DNA of 64,000 bases. Origin: Lysobacter_C viscosus (lineage in GTDB: Bacteria; Pseudomonadota; Gammaproteobacteria; Xanthomonadales; Xanthomonadaceae). Position numbers and translations under genes: made by a program. Below the pieces are notes generated by a model that worked only from the letters and a program-made list of their open reading frames with translations, was not told the origin of the DNA and did not search any database. This document shows positions 45,373-53,564 of this stretch, one piece after another. Each line of letters begins with the position of its first letter. Position 1 is the first letter of the stretch. The stretch covers positions 62,001 to 126,000 of the forward strand of contig NZ_JBJMAV010000006.1 in the NCBI RefSeq assembly GCF_046600715.1, in the 5' to 3' direction.

Positions 45373-45487
45373 GCACCCAGTGGAACAGGCGCCCGGCGCC
45401 GGCCGGAATTGGAACAGGGGCTGGCCACGTATCCACAGGGGAAGCCGGAGGGGCCGAGTGTCGGGGGACGCTCGGCCCCTTTTTTTT
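45373..45487 (+). ncRNA. Candidate sigma-54-dependent small RNA (about 115 nt)
   Basis: Bounded by the sigma-54-like promoter at 45345 and the strong terminator ending at 45487, with no open frame of its own. It contains the repeated motif GGAACAGG (45401 and 45414-45421 region: TGGAACAGGC and TGGAACAGGG), a self-complementary GGCGCCCGGCGCC stem and further GGGGA/GGAGG motifs that could bind an Rsm/CsrA protein. It could instead be the 3' trailer of the pilus mRNA. No family is recognised. Confidence 0.4.
45449..45487 (+). terminator. Strong intrinsic terminator
   Basis: AGGGGCCGAG / CTCGGCCCCT stem of 10 bp (45449-45458 with 45471-45480), a 12-base loop, and eight T. It ends either the pilus operon, the candidate small RNA, or both. 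Confidence 0.92.
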
Positions 45488-45884
45488 GCGGGATGTTTGC
45501 CAAGTTTTTGAGGGGTTGGCGGGACGTTTGCCAAGCCCATGCGCCGCGGGGACTGCGCGGGGGATCCCTGGCGCGTTTGCTCAGGTGGCCCGGCTGGGCG
45601 CGGCAGTTCCATGCCAACCCGAGCATGCACCGGCGAGACCCGTTACTGGCACGGGCATACACGGAGGTCGCGAGGGGCGGGCCGGCAAGGCGCCGACGCC
45701 CGGCAAGGACGGAACAGGGGGGATCCGTGAGTTCCTCGCCGGGCGTCGACATGGACGCTTGCGGGCTGGCAGGTGACGCTGACCTGCCGGATGGGTCGCA
45801 ATGCGACGCATCCGGTCAGGGTCGTAGAGTGCGGCGCGATCGCCCGCAACGCAAGCGACCCGCACCCCGGTTTCCGACCGGCGG
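45488..45884. other. Non-coding interval with direct repeat and stacked hairpins
   Basis: About 400 bases without a gene. A 15-base direct repeat GGGAYGTTTGCCAAG occurs at 45490-45504 and 45521-45535 (31 bases apart). Two hairpins follow: GGCAGGT/ACCTGCC at 45768-45788, and CCGGATG/CATCCGG at 45787-45815 with an inner TCGCA/TGCGA stem. The hairpins lie past the 3' end of the minus-strand gene and have no T-run. Confidence 0.55.
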
Positions 45885-46535
45885 TCAGCGCGGCTCGACT
45901 TCGCGCGATTCCGCCCTGGACCGGATCTCCCCGATGCGGTTGCCCAGCGAGGAGCTGGACGACCGGCGGGGCTGCACCGCGGGACTCGGTGCCGGCGGAG
46001 CCACCGGCCTCACCTCCGGTCGCGGCGACGGAGCCACCGGCCGTGGCATGGGAGCCATCGGACGCGAGGGTTCGACCCGCCGCGACGTCCCGCTTTCCGG
46101 GCCCTGCTTGCGACGGCGCAGGTCGTCGATGTTACGCCACGGCGACCCGTCGTCATCGTTGTGCTGAGGCGGGCGGTCGGCGCCGCCGCCGTCCGGATCA
46201 CCGGGGCGCGGCGGGCGCGGCGGACGAACCACGATAGGCGGGCGCGGGTAGTAGCCACCGCCATAACCGGGGTAGTACGGGTTATAGGGGTTGTAGGGGT
46301 TGTACGGGTTGTACGGGTTGTAGCCACCGTACGGATCGCCGTAATAGCCACCGCCGTAGTAGCGGCGGTCGTACGGGTAGCCATACCCGTAATGACCATG
46401 GCCGTGGTACCGGTACTCGGTACGCGGCTGACCGTAGTAGTAGTCGCCGCGGCCACCGCGGTAGTCGTAGCCACTGGTGACGCAGCCGCCGAGCAGCGCA
46501 ATGGCCACGGCAGGCAGGAGAAGCTTGCGGATCAT
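45885..46535 (-). CDS. Lipoprotein with tandem NPY repeats
   Basis: 216 residues. Lipobox LLGGCV, Cys at about 18. After a Tyr/Gly/His-rich region (YRYHGHGHYGYGYPYD) comes a run of four NPY units (YNPYNPYNPYNPYNPYYPGY near residues 72-91), encoded by nine-base repeats at about 46275-46325, then a proline-rich segment (PPIVVRPPRPPRPGDPDGG) and a Pro/Arg tail ending in a serine run. Mostly disordered; no known family. Such repeats can vary in number between strains. The start at 46535 begins the leader; upstream extension has no support. Confidence 0.72.
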   Translation of the reverse strand: MIRKLLLPAVAIALLGGCVTSGYDYRGGRGDYYYGQPRTEYRYHGHGHYGYGYPYDRRYYGGGYYGDPYGGYNPYNPYNPYNPYNPYYPGYGGGYYPRPPIVVRPPRPPRPGDPDGGGADRPPQHNDDDGSPWRNIDDLRRRKQGPESGTSRRVEPSRPMAPMPRPVAPSPRPEVRPVAPPAPSPAVQPRRSSSSSLGNRIGEIRSRAESREVEPR

Positions 46536-46651
46536 GTCGGGAACCCCCCTTGGGCAGGGTCCCACAGTGGTGCCGTTCCATTGAACTCGACCTTAATCTT
46601 TCCGTCACGCGGCTGAATGCTTCATCCCCGCGTGGCAGCCTCGTGCTGCGC

Positions 46652-46657
46652 TACGCT
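46652..46657 (+). promoter_or_regulatory. Weak -10 box near the PLP enzyme start
   Basis: TACGCT, eight bases before the ATG at 46666, with no Shine-Dalgarno sequence. Less convincing than the other candidates with a six-base spacer. Confidence 0.25.
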
Positions 46658-46665
46658 TTCGCCGC

Positions 46666-47649
46666 ATGACCCATGACGACACGCCGCCGGGCTTCACGGA
46701 CATCCTTGCCGCGGCCGCGCGCATCGCCCCCCACGCCCACGCCACGCCGGTCCTGCGCTCGAGCGCGATCGATGCCATCGCCGGGTGCGAGTTGCATTTC
46801 AAGTGCGAGAACCTGCAACGCGCTGGAGCATTCAAGTTCCGTGGCGCGTGCAACGCGGTGTTCTCACTGGATGACGAGGCGCTTGCCCGGGGCATCGTCA
46901 CCCAGAGTTCGGGCAACCACGGCGCAGCGGTTGCGCTCGCCGGCCGGTTGCGCGGCGCGCAGGTCACCGTCGTGGCCCCGCGCAGCACGCCGAAGGTCAA
47001 GCTGGCGGCGATCGAAGGCTATGGCGCCCGCATCGTCCCCTGCGACACCTCGCAGGCCGCGCGCGATGCCGCAACGGCGCGGGTGCTGGCCGAAACCGGC
47101 GGCGAACTGGTCCATCCCTTCAACGATGCGCGGGTGGTGGCCGGCCAGGGCACGGCGACCCTGGAGCTGCTGTCGACGGCGCCGGGGCTGGATGCGGTGG
47201 TTGCGCCGGTCAGCGGCGGCGGCCTGTTGTCGGGTACGGCCATTGCCGCACGCGGCATGGATGCGCGTATCGAGGTGTACGGCGCCGAACCCACCGGCGC
47301 GCGCGACGCGCACGATTCGCTGGCAGCGGGCGAGCGCATCACCGGCCGCGTCCCCGACACCGTCTGCGATGGCCTGCGCGCGGAGCTGGGGACGCTGACG
47401 TTCCCCATCCTGCGCGGGCACGTGCACGACATCCTGCTGGCCGACGACGCAGCGGCGATCAACGCGATGCGCCTGCTGTGGACGCGCATGAAACTTGTGG
47501 TCGAGCCGTCGGGCGCGATGCCGCTGGCAGTGGTGCTGGCCCACCGCGAACGCTTCGCGGGCCGGCGGGTCGGCATCATCCTGTCGGGGGGCAATGTCGA
47601 CCCCGACGCGCTGGCGGCGCTGTTTGCCGTGTTGGAGCCGGGCGCTTGA
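46666..47649 (+). CDS. PLP-dependent threonine/serine dehydratase or racemase family enzyme
   Basis: 327 residues, fold-type II PLP enzyme in the serine racemase / catabolic threonine dehydratase branch, without a regulatory ACT domain. PLP lysine in AGAFKFRGA near 53, substrate-binding SSGNHGAAVALAG near 83, and glycine loop VSGGGLLSGTAI near 184; the serine in ILSGGNVD near 305 contacts the pyridine nitrogen. Possible activities are L-threonine or L-serine deamination, serine racemisation, or hydroxyaspartate ammonia-lyase; the sequence does not decide. Confidence 0.88.
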   Translation: MTHDDTPPGFTDILAAAARIAPHAHATPVLRSSAIDAIAGCELHFKCENLQRAGAFKFRGACNAVFSLDDEALARGIVTQSSGNHGAAVALAGRLRGAQVTVVAPRSTPKVKLAAIEGYGARIVPCDTSQAARDAATARVLAETGGELVHPFNDARVVAGQGTATLELLSTAPGLDAVVAPVSGGGLLSGTAIAARGMDARIEVYGAEPTGARDAHDSLAAGERITGRVPDTVCDGLRAELGTLTFPILRGHVHDILLADDAAAINAMRLLWTRMKLVVEPSGAMPLAVVLAHRERFAGRRVGIILSGGNVDPDALAALFAVLEPGA

Positions 47650-47737
47650 ATACGGCCCACCCGCGCGGCCGCTGCGAGGCTCGCGATCCCTCGCAACAGT
47701 TCGGAAAGCCCGACCCGGACAGCCGCGGCACGTACCG

Positions 47738-48358
47738 CTAGCGTTCGATCGGCAACGATCCCCGCTCGCCCTGCATCCACACCAGCCCCTCGCCGAGCAG
47801 CAAGCGGGTGACCGCAGCGCGCTCGGTCAGCGGGCGGTCGTGCAGCACCTCCAGCAACGCACCCACCGAGTTGCAGCGCGCGCCGTGGTCGCCGCCATTG
47901 AGGCCGGCAACAAAGCCGTCATGCAACAGCGATGCGCGCACGCCGGCGGCCTTCAGCCATTGCGTGGCCTGGGCACGGTCGAAGGGTTGCGGCGGGCTCT
48001 GCGCGGCCGCCACGAACACATCCACCGCGGCATCGGCAAAACGCAGCCGCGACTGCTCGCCCAGCCGCGCGGCGGTGTCGTTGAGGCCCTGCAGGCTGCG
48101 ATCGGCTGCCGGGTCGAACAGCGCGCACATCACGCCGGCGTCCGCGGGGTCCTGCGCGGTGGCATGCACGGCCTGGAACAGACCGTCGACGGCGGGGTCG
48201 GGGGCGCGCTGCAGCAGGTCGCGCCCATCGGCAACCAGCACCGACGGGTCGAACCCCCACTCCTGTACGGGCGATTGCGCGGACGCCGCGCCTGCCGCCA
48301 CCACCGTGGTGAGCACTGCGGCCCAGACCGGCGCCCGCAATCGTGCAATCCGCTTCAT
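47738..48358 (-). CDS. Hypothetical exported protein (206 aa)
   Basis: 206 residues with a signal peptide (VWAAVLTTVVAAGAASAQS, cleavage near 27), then a mostly helical protein with a pair of well-spaced cysteines (VMCALFDP and GARCNSVGA) that could form a disulfide, and two alanine/aspartate-rich segments. No family recognised. Expected in the periplasm. An AAGGGGC box lies about 8 bases before the ATG. It is followed by a convergent PLP enzyme gene, with 88 bases between stops. Confidence 0.65.
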   Translation of the reverse strand: MKRIARLRAPVWAAVLTTVVAAGAASAQSPVQEWGFDPSVLVADGRDLLQRAPDPAVDGLFQAVHATAQDPADAGVMCALFDPAADRSLQGLNDTAARLGEQSRLRFADAAVDVFVAAAQSPPQPFDRAQATQWLKAAGVRASLLHDGFVAGLNGGDHGARCNSVGALLEVLHDRPLTERAAVTRLLLGEGLVWMQGERGSLPIER

Positions 48359-48429
48359 CGTCGTGCCCCTTGGGAATCCGGATGGGAATCTAACTCCCGG
48401 GCAATGAACGCCGACCGTGGGCAGGCCAT

Positions 48430-49446
48430 TCAGGCGCCCCGCTCGCTTCGCAGTTCGCGCACGGCGTGGGCGTCGTGGGCCACCGCGCGGGTGGCCATCC
48501 AGCTGAAGACGGCGATGCCCGCGACCACCAGCCCCACCCCCGCCAATGCACCTCCCCGCGGCCACGCCTCGCCCAGCAGCAGCGCCCCGATCACCGTGGC
48601 GAACAGGATCTCCGCCGCCTGCATGGCTTCGGTTGCGGCCAGGCCGGTGGGATCGTTGCGCACCATGCCGGTGGCCTGGAAGAACAGGATCGTGGCGATG
48701 ATGCCGGCGCCCAACGCAACGCCCGCCGCCAGCCATGCCTGGGCCGCCGTGGGCGGGCCGACCGTGTTCCACGCCACCAGCGCGATTGCCCACCACGCCG
48801 GCTGGCTGGCCAGGGTCAGCCCGAAGACACGCTGGCTGGCATTGAGCCCGGGGCCATCATCGGCGGGGTGGCGCTCCAGGTGCAGCAGCAGGCCGCGGTT
48901 GCCCAGCGGATAGGCGAAGGCGGCGACCACCGCGCAGGCCAGGCCGATCCAGGCGGCGCGGTCCATCGAGCCGCCGGCGTGGCCGAACTGCATGAGCAGC
49001 ACGCCGGCAAGGACCACCAGGCCGGCGGCCATCGCCAGCGGCGGGATGTGGGCGCGATGGTCGCCGTGGCCGCGGTACAACAGCGGCGACACCAGCATCC
49101 CGGCGATCACCGTCAACTGGAACGTGCCGGCCACCAGCCATGACGGCCCGCTGGCCGCGGCGAAGCTGAGCCCCAGGTAGAACAGCACGAAGCCGATCGC
49201 GCTCCACGACAGCCATGCTCCGGGATGGCGCCGGATCGCGCGCCATACCGGTGCGCTGCCGCCCTGCCAGCGCATCAGCGGCCACAGCAGCGGCAGGGTG
49301 ATCAGGTAGCGCAACGCGGCGGTCCACAGCCAGTGCCCGCCGCCGGTGGCGGCCGCGCGGTTCAGCACGTAGGTGCTGGTGAAGAACAGCGCAGAGGCCA
49401 GCGAGATCGCGACGGCCAGCAGCACGGTTTGGCGGTGGCTACGCAT
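48430..49446 (-). CDS. DMT-superfamily (EmrE-like/EamA) membrane transporter
   Basis: About 338 residues with roughly ten hydrophobic segments (for example VLLAVAISLASALFFTSTYV, then WLSWSAIGFVLFYLGLSF, and GIIATILFFQATGMVRND), the layout of drug/metabolite transporters. The late EAMQAAEILFATVIGALLLG helix and ATGMVRNDPTGLAATEA block resemble the multidrug-resistance efflux transporter family. Substrate unknown. Three in-frame ATGs are possible: 49446 (MRSHRQ, chosen), 49461 and 49479; none has a clear ribosome-binding site. It follows bioC after 62 bases. Confidence 0.8.
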   Translation of the reverse strand: MRSHRQTVLLAVAISLASALFFTSTYVLNRAAATGGGHWLWTAALRYLITLPLLWPLMRWQGGSAPVWRAIRRHPGAWLSWSAIGFVLFYLGLSFAAASGPSWLVAGTFQLTVIAGMLVSPLLYRGHGDHRAHIPPLAMAAGLVVLAGVLLMQFGHAGGSMDRAAWIGLACAVVAAFAYPLGNRGLLLHLERHPADDGPGLNASQRVFGLTLASQPAWWAIALVAWNTVGPPTAAQAWLAAGVALGAGIIATILFFQATGMVRNDPTGLAATEAMQAAEILFATVIGALLLGEAWPRGGALAGVGLVVAGIAVFSWMATRAVAHDAHAVRELRSERGA

Positions 49447-49508
49447 GGCTCGGGTTGGCATCGCGGGTGGCGCGATCATCGCCAGTCCGCGCTTTGGGCG
49501 CTACCGCC

Positions 49509-50408
49509 TCAACGCCGCCGGACCGGGATCGCCGACACCGGCACGCGCACCTCGTCGACGCCGCCCACGCGGATCGGCGCGCCCGGCGGCGGGCCCCACG
49601 CGTGCGCGTAGATCACCTCCCACGTGGCCGGCAACCGGCCGTCGGTGTGTGGGTAGGCGGCAGCGGCGCGCGCGAACCGGCTGCGGCCGGTGAGGTGGCG
49701 ACGGCGCCCGGCCATCGCATTGGTCGCACCCAGCGTGCGCAGCTCGCGCATGAGGCCGCCCAGGTCGTCGTGGTGCAGCACGAACTCGTCGCGGTCCAGC
49801 ACCGGGTCCTTGAAACCCGCCGCGATCAGCGCATCGCCGAACTGGCCGATGGCCGGGAACAGGCTGACGTGCGGGGCGTCGTCGGCCTGGGCGAACGCGG
49901 TGCGCAGCTCGTGCAGGGTGTCCGGCCCGAAGGTCGACACCAGCAGCAGGCCGCCGGGCTTGAGCACGCGCCGGAACCCGGCGAACACCGCCGGCAGGTC
50001 CTCGACCCACTGCAGGCACAGGTTGGAAAAGAGCACGTCGACGCTGGACTCGCGCAGCGGCAGCGCACGCGCGTCGGCGCACACCGGGCGCGGCCGCCGG
50101 GCGAAGGGACGCCAGCCGCCGGTGTTGGCGCGGGTGGTCTGCAGCATCGGCAGTGCGAGGTCCAGCGCGAGCACCTGTGCCTTCGGCCAGCGCGCCTGCA
50201 TCGCGATCGACGCGTGGCCGGGGCCTGCCCCCAGGTCGACCACCACCCGCGGCGGGGGTGCCTCGCGTGCCGGGTCCTCGAAGTAGTCCAAAGACTCCAT
50301 CAACCGCGAGCAGACCTCGCGCTGCAACGCGGCGGCGGCGTCGTAGTGGCCCGCAGCGCGGGAAAAGGCGCGACGGACCTGGCGGTGGTCGAACAGGTCC
50401 GCGGTCAT
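49509..50408 (-). CDS. bioC: Malonyl-ACP O-methyltransferase BioC
   Basis: 299 residues. Methylates malonyl-ACP so that the fatty-acid enzymes can build the pimeloyl chain of biotin. The SAM motif is VVVDLGAGPGHASIAMQ near 54, with the BioC hallmarks FSRAAGHYDAAAALQREV at 15 and SNLCLQWVEDLPAVF near 126. It is the last gene of the bioB-F-H-C operon and overlaps bioH by four bases. The tail after about 250 is divergent from E. coli BioC. Confidence 0.93.
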   Translation of the reverse strand: MTADLFDHRQVRRAFSRAAGHYDAAAALQREVCSRLMESLDYFEDPAREAPPPRVVVDLGAGPGHASIAMQARWPKAQVLALDLALPMLQTTRANTGGWRPFARRPRPVCADARALPLRESSVDVLFSNLCLQWVEDLPAVFAGFRRVLKPGGLLLVSTFGPDTLHELRTAFAQADDAPHVSLFPAIGQFGDALIAAGFKDPVLDRDEFVLHHDDLGGLMRELRTLGATNAMAGRRRHLTGRSRFARAAAAYPHTDGRLPATWEVIYAHAWGPPPGAPIRVGGVDEVRVPVSAIPVRRR

Positions 50409-51184
50409 GCAGTGGCCCCGGCGGTCGGCTGCGAAAGGAACCCGTGCACCGCCTCGGCCACGGCGTCGGGCGCGCCCAGGAACGGTGCATGCCCGGCGTC
50501 GTCGATCACCACGCTGCGGGCATCCGTCGCCAGCGCAGCCGCGGCCGGCATCGCCCCGGCCGGCACCAGCCGGTCACGCCGACCCGACACCCACAGGCTG
50601 GGGACGCGCAGGCCACCGAGGTCCCCGCGCGTGTCCAGCGAATCCAGCAGCGCCAGGCCTTCCTGCAACGCTCGCGGTGCCGGCTCGCCGCGCTCGAACG
50701 CGTGCGCGCGCAGATCGCGCAACTCGACCTGCGCACTGGCCGAACCCAGCGCCTCCAGTGCGAGGAAGCCATCCAGCGTGCCGCGGAAATCGCGTTCGAG
50801 GGCCTGGCCGAAGTCGCGGAACAACGTGGGGCTCACGCCATGCGGCCAGCCATCGCCGCGCACGAAGCGTGGCGAGGACGCCAGCATCACCAGCGCGCGC
50901 ACCCGGGAGGGATGGTCCAGCGCGGCACGCAGCGCGACCTGCCCACCCAGCGACCAGCCCAGCCACGCGGCATCCGGCAGCCGCTCGACCAGTTCCGCGG
51001 CCAGTCGCACCGGATCCAGCGGCGCCGGGTCGCGGCTGGCGTGGCCGTGCCCGGGGAGGTCCACCGCGTGCACGGTGTAGCGGTCGCGCAGGCGGATGGC
51101 CAGCGGCTCGAACAGCCCGCCGTGCATCGCCCAGCCGTGGATCAGGATCAGCCCGGGACCCTGCCCGGTGGTGTGGATATGCAT
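50405..51184 (-). CDS. bioH: Pimeloyl-ACP methyl ester carboxylesterase BioH
   Basis: 259-residue alpha/beta hydrolase that removes the methyl group from pimeloyl-ACP methyl ester. Nucleophile Ser78 in GWSLGGQVAL, oxyanion HGWAMHGG near 16, and the catalytic His in DAGHAPFLGAPDA near the C-terminus (about 233). The start at 51184 gives MHIHTTGQGP, aligned with other BioH proteins; an upstream frame of 33 residues is unlikely. It lies between bioF and bioC, as in many gammaproteobacteria. Confidence 0.93.
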   Translation of the reverse strand: MHIHTTGQGPGLILIHGWAMHGGLFEPLAIRLRDRYTVHAVDLPGHGHASRDPAPLDPVRLAAELVERLPDAAWLGWSLGGQVALRAALDHPSRVRALVMLASSPRFVRGDGWPHGVSPTLFRDFGQALERDFRGTLDGFLALEALGSASAQVELRDLRAHAFERGEPAPRALQEGLALLDSLDTRGDLGGLRVPSLWVSGRRDRLVPAGAMPAAAALATDARSVVIDDAGHAPFLGAPDAVAEAVHGFLSQPTAGATA

Positions 51185-51194
51185 GTCCGGCCGA

Positions 51195-52403
51195 TCAGCG
51201 CGAGAGGTCGGCGACGCGCGCTTCGGCCTCGGCCCGGTCGCGCGCCCCCGCGATCGCCGCGGCCAGTCCGTCCACTTCTGCAACGGTATGCAGCGCCGAC
51301 AGCGCCACCCTCAGGCGCGCGCGCCCCTCCGGCACCGTCGGTGGGCGGATCGCGGCAACCCAGTAGCCCGCCCGCTCCAGCGATGCGGCCATCGAAAGCG
51401 CACGTGATTCGGTGCCACAGATCACCGGCTGGATCGGCGTGTCCGACTCCAGCAACAGCAGGCCCAGCGCACGCGCCCGCTCGCGGAAGCGCGCGGTGAG
51501 TTCAACCAGCTTCTCGCGGCGCCAGTGCTCGGCGCGCGCGAGCTTCACCGCCACCAGGCTGGCCGCCGCCTGCGCGGGGGGCAGCGCGGTGGTGTAGAGG
51601 TAGGGGCGTGCGGTCTCGGCCAGGTGCTCGACCAGCGCGGCCTCGCCGACCACCGCCGCGCCATACCCGCCCAGCGCCTTGCCGAGCGTGGCCAGCTGCA
51701 GCGGCACTTCCTCCAGCCCCAGCCGCGCAGCGGCGACGCTGCCGCGGCCATCGGGGCCGACCACGCCGACACCGTGCGCGTCGTCGACGTAGAGCATCGC
51801 CTTCTGCACGCGCGTGACCAGTGCCAGTTCGCGCAGCGGTGCGATGTCGCCGTCCATCGAGAACACGCCATCGGTGGCGACCATCGCCAGGCCGTCGGGA
51901 AGCGTGCGCAGTTGCCGGATCGCACCTTCGGGATCGGCGTGCGGGTAGCGCCGCAGCCGGCAACCGGCCAGCCGCGCGGCGTCGATCAGGCTGGCGTGGT
52001 TGAGCCGGTCCTGCACGCACACGTCCTCGTCGCCCAGCAGCGACTGCAGCACGGCAAGGTTGGCCAGGAAGCCGCTGCCAAAGAGCAGTGCGCGCGGTGC
52101 GCCCAGCCAGTCGGCCAGTTCGCGCTCGAGCGCGTCGTGGATGGCGTGGTGCCCGCAGACCAGGTGCGAGCCGGTGCCACCGGCACCCTCGCGCGCGGCG
52201 GTGTCCTGCAGCGCGCCGACCACCGCGAAATGCTGCGACAACCCGAGGTAGTCGTTGCTGCAGAAATTCAGCAGCGCACGTCCATCGACGGTGCAGCGCG
52301 CGCCGTCGCGGTGCTCGACGCTGCGCCGCACGCGCACGCGCCCGGTGGCCTCGCGCTGGGTCCGCGCCGCCTGCACCCGCTCACGCCAGTGCGCGCGCGC
52401 CAT
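51195..52403 (-). CDS. bioF: 8-amino-7-oxononanoate synthase BioF
   Basis: 402 residues. PLP enzyme that joins pimeloyl-ACP and alanine. PLP lysine in LATLGKALGGYGA near 235, the aminotransferase-like NDYLGLSQHF near 50, GTGSHLVCGHH near 75, and the aspartate in VDDAHGVGVVG. Length is typical (about 385-400). Three bases separate it from bioB, and ten from bioH. bioA and bioD, needed later in the pathway, are not in the window. Confidence 0.96.
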   Translation of the reverse strand: MARAHWRERVQAARTQREATGRVRVRRSVEHRDGARCTVDGRALLNFCSNDYLGLSQHFAVVGALQDTAAREGAGGTGSHLVCGHHAIHDALERELADWLGAPRALLFGSGFLANLAVLQSLLGDEDVCVQDRLNHASLIDAARLAGCRLRRYPHADPEGAIRQLRTLPDGLAMVATDGVFSMDGDIAPLRELALVTRVQKAMLYVDDAHGVGVVGPDGRGSVAAARLGLEEVPLQLATLGKALGGYGAAVVGEAALVEHLAETARPYLYTTALPPAQAAASLVAVKLARAEHWRREKLVELTARFRERARALGLLLLESDTPIQPVICGTESRALSMAASLERAGYWVAAIRPPTVPEGRARLRVALSALHTVAEVDGLAAAIAGARDRAEAEARVADLSR

Positions 52404-52406
52404 GGC

Positions 52407-53498
52407 TCAGGCGACCGCGCAGTGCCGGTCGGCCGGTACGGCATCGGCGGCCGGTTCAAGCACGTCGGCATGCACCGTCCGACCCTGTTCGACCACCTGC
52501 ATCGGCCGCAGCCCCAGGCGCGCGAACAGCGCCAGGTCGCGTTCGGTGTCGGGGTTGCCGGTGGTCAGCAGCTTCTCGCCGTAGAAGATCGAGTTGGCAC
52601 CGGCGAGGAAGCACAGCGCCTGCAACTCGTCGGACATCGACTCGCGCCCGGCCGACAGCCGCACCATTGAGCGCGGCATCAGCAGGCGGGCGACGGCAAT
52701 GGTGCGCACGAACTCGAACGGGTCCAGCTCGGCGGTGCCCGACAGCGGTGTGCCTTCGACCTGCACCAGCCGGTTGATCGGCACCGAGTCCGGGTGCGCG
52801 GGCAGGTTGGCCAGCGCCTGCAGCAGGCCGGCGCGCTGGTCGCGCGACTCGCCCATGCCGACGATGCCGCCGCAGCAGGTCTTCATGCCGGTGTCGCGAA
52901 CGTGCGCCAGCGTGTCCAGGCGGTCCTGGTACTCGCGGGTGTGGATCACCTCGCCGTAGAACTCCGGCGCGGTGTCCAGGTTGTGGTTGTAGTAGTCCAG
53001 CCCGGCGTCCCGGAGTGCCCGCGCGTGCTCGCCACTGAGCATGCCCAGGGTGGCGCAGGTCTCCAGGCCCAGCGACTTCACCTCGGCGATCATCGCCGCG
53101 ACCTTGGGGATGTCGCGGTCCTTGGGCGAGCGCCATGCCGCGCCCATGCAGAAGCGGCTGGCGCCGGCGGCCTTGGCCTGGCGCGCCTTCTCTACCACCG
53201 CGTCGGTCGACATCAGCTTGGTGGCGTCCACGCCGGTGTGGTAGCGCGCCGCCTGCGGGCAGTAGCCGCAGTCCTCCGGACAACCGCCGGTCTTGACCGA
53301 CAGCAGCGTGCTGACCTGCACCTCGGCCGGATCGAAATGCGCGCGGTGCACGCTGGCGGCGCGGTGCAGCAGGTCGTTGAACGGCAGCTCCAGCAGCGCC
53401 AGCACCTCGGCGCGCGACCAGTCCTGGCGCAGCGGCGCGGCGGGATCGCTGGATGGGGCGGCCGCGGTGCGCGCGGGCATCTCACTGACGGCAGGCAT
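52407..53498 (-). CDS. bioB: Biotin synthase BioB
   Basis: 363 residues. Radical-SAM enzyme that inserts sulfur into dethiobiotin. The CxxxCxxC cluster is GGCPEDCGYCPQAARYH near 84-100, with the auxiliary-cluster residues in RFCMGAAWRSP, ETCATLGML and the conserved YYNHNLDTAPEFY block. The start at 53498 (MPAVSEMPA) has no strong ribosome-binding site; homology begins about 25 residues in. It is the first gene of the operon and divergent from comF. The leader overlaps a BirA-like operator (see 53558). Confidence 0.97.
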   Translation of the reverse strand: MPAVSEMPARTAAAPSSDPAAPLRQDWSRAEVLALLELPFNDLLHRAASVHRAHFDPAEVQVSTLLSVKTGGCPEDCGYCPQAARYHTGVDATKLMSTDAVVEKARQAKAAGASRFCMGAAWRSPKDRDIPKVAAMIAEVKSLGLETCATLGMLSGEHARALRDAGLDYYNHNLDTAPEFYGEVIHTREYQDRLDTLAHVRDTGMKTCCGGIVGMGESRDQRAGLLQALANLPAHPDSVPINRLVQVEGTPLSGTAELDPFEFVRTIAVARLLMPRSMVRLSAGRESMSDELQALCFLAGANSIFYGEKLLTTGNPDTERDLALFARLGLRPMQVVEQGRTVHADVLEPAADAVPADRHCAVA

Positions 53499-53535
53499 GG
53501 GGGTTTCCCGACGGACGCGGCAAGGCAGGTCCGGC

Positions 53536-53564
53536 AGTCTGGAAAGCATGCCCGACGCTGTCAA
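53536..53564 (-). promoter_or_regulatory. Candidate bioB promoter (sigma-70)
   Basis: On the minus strand TTGACA (complement of 53559-53564), 17 bases, then CAGACT at 53536-53541. The -35 is perfect, the -10 weak. The -35 lies in the left arm of the palindrome described next. The start would be about 30 bases before the bioB ATG. Confidence 0.5.

Noticed and set aside
45505..45540. Further GG-N10-GC matches that look like sigma-54 promoters
   Set aside because: The -12 half lacks TTGC and the matches lie in G/C-rich DNA where such spacing occurs by chance; I kept only the three sites with a clear TGGCA element.
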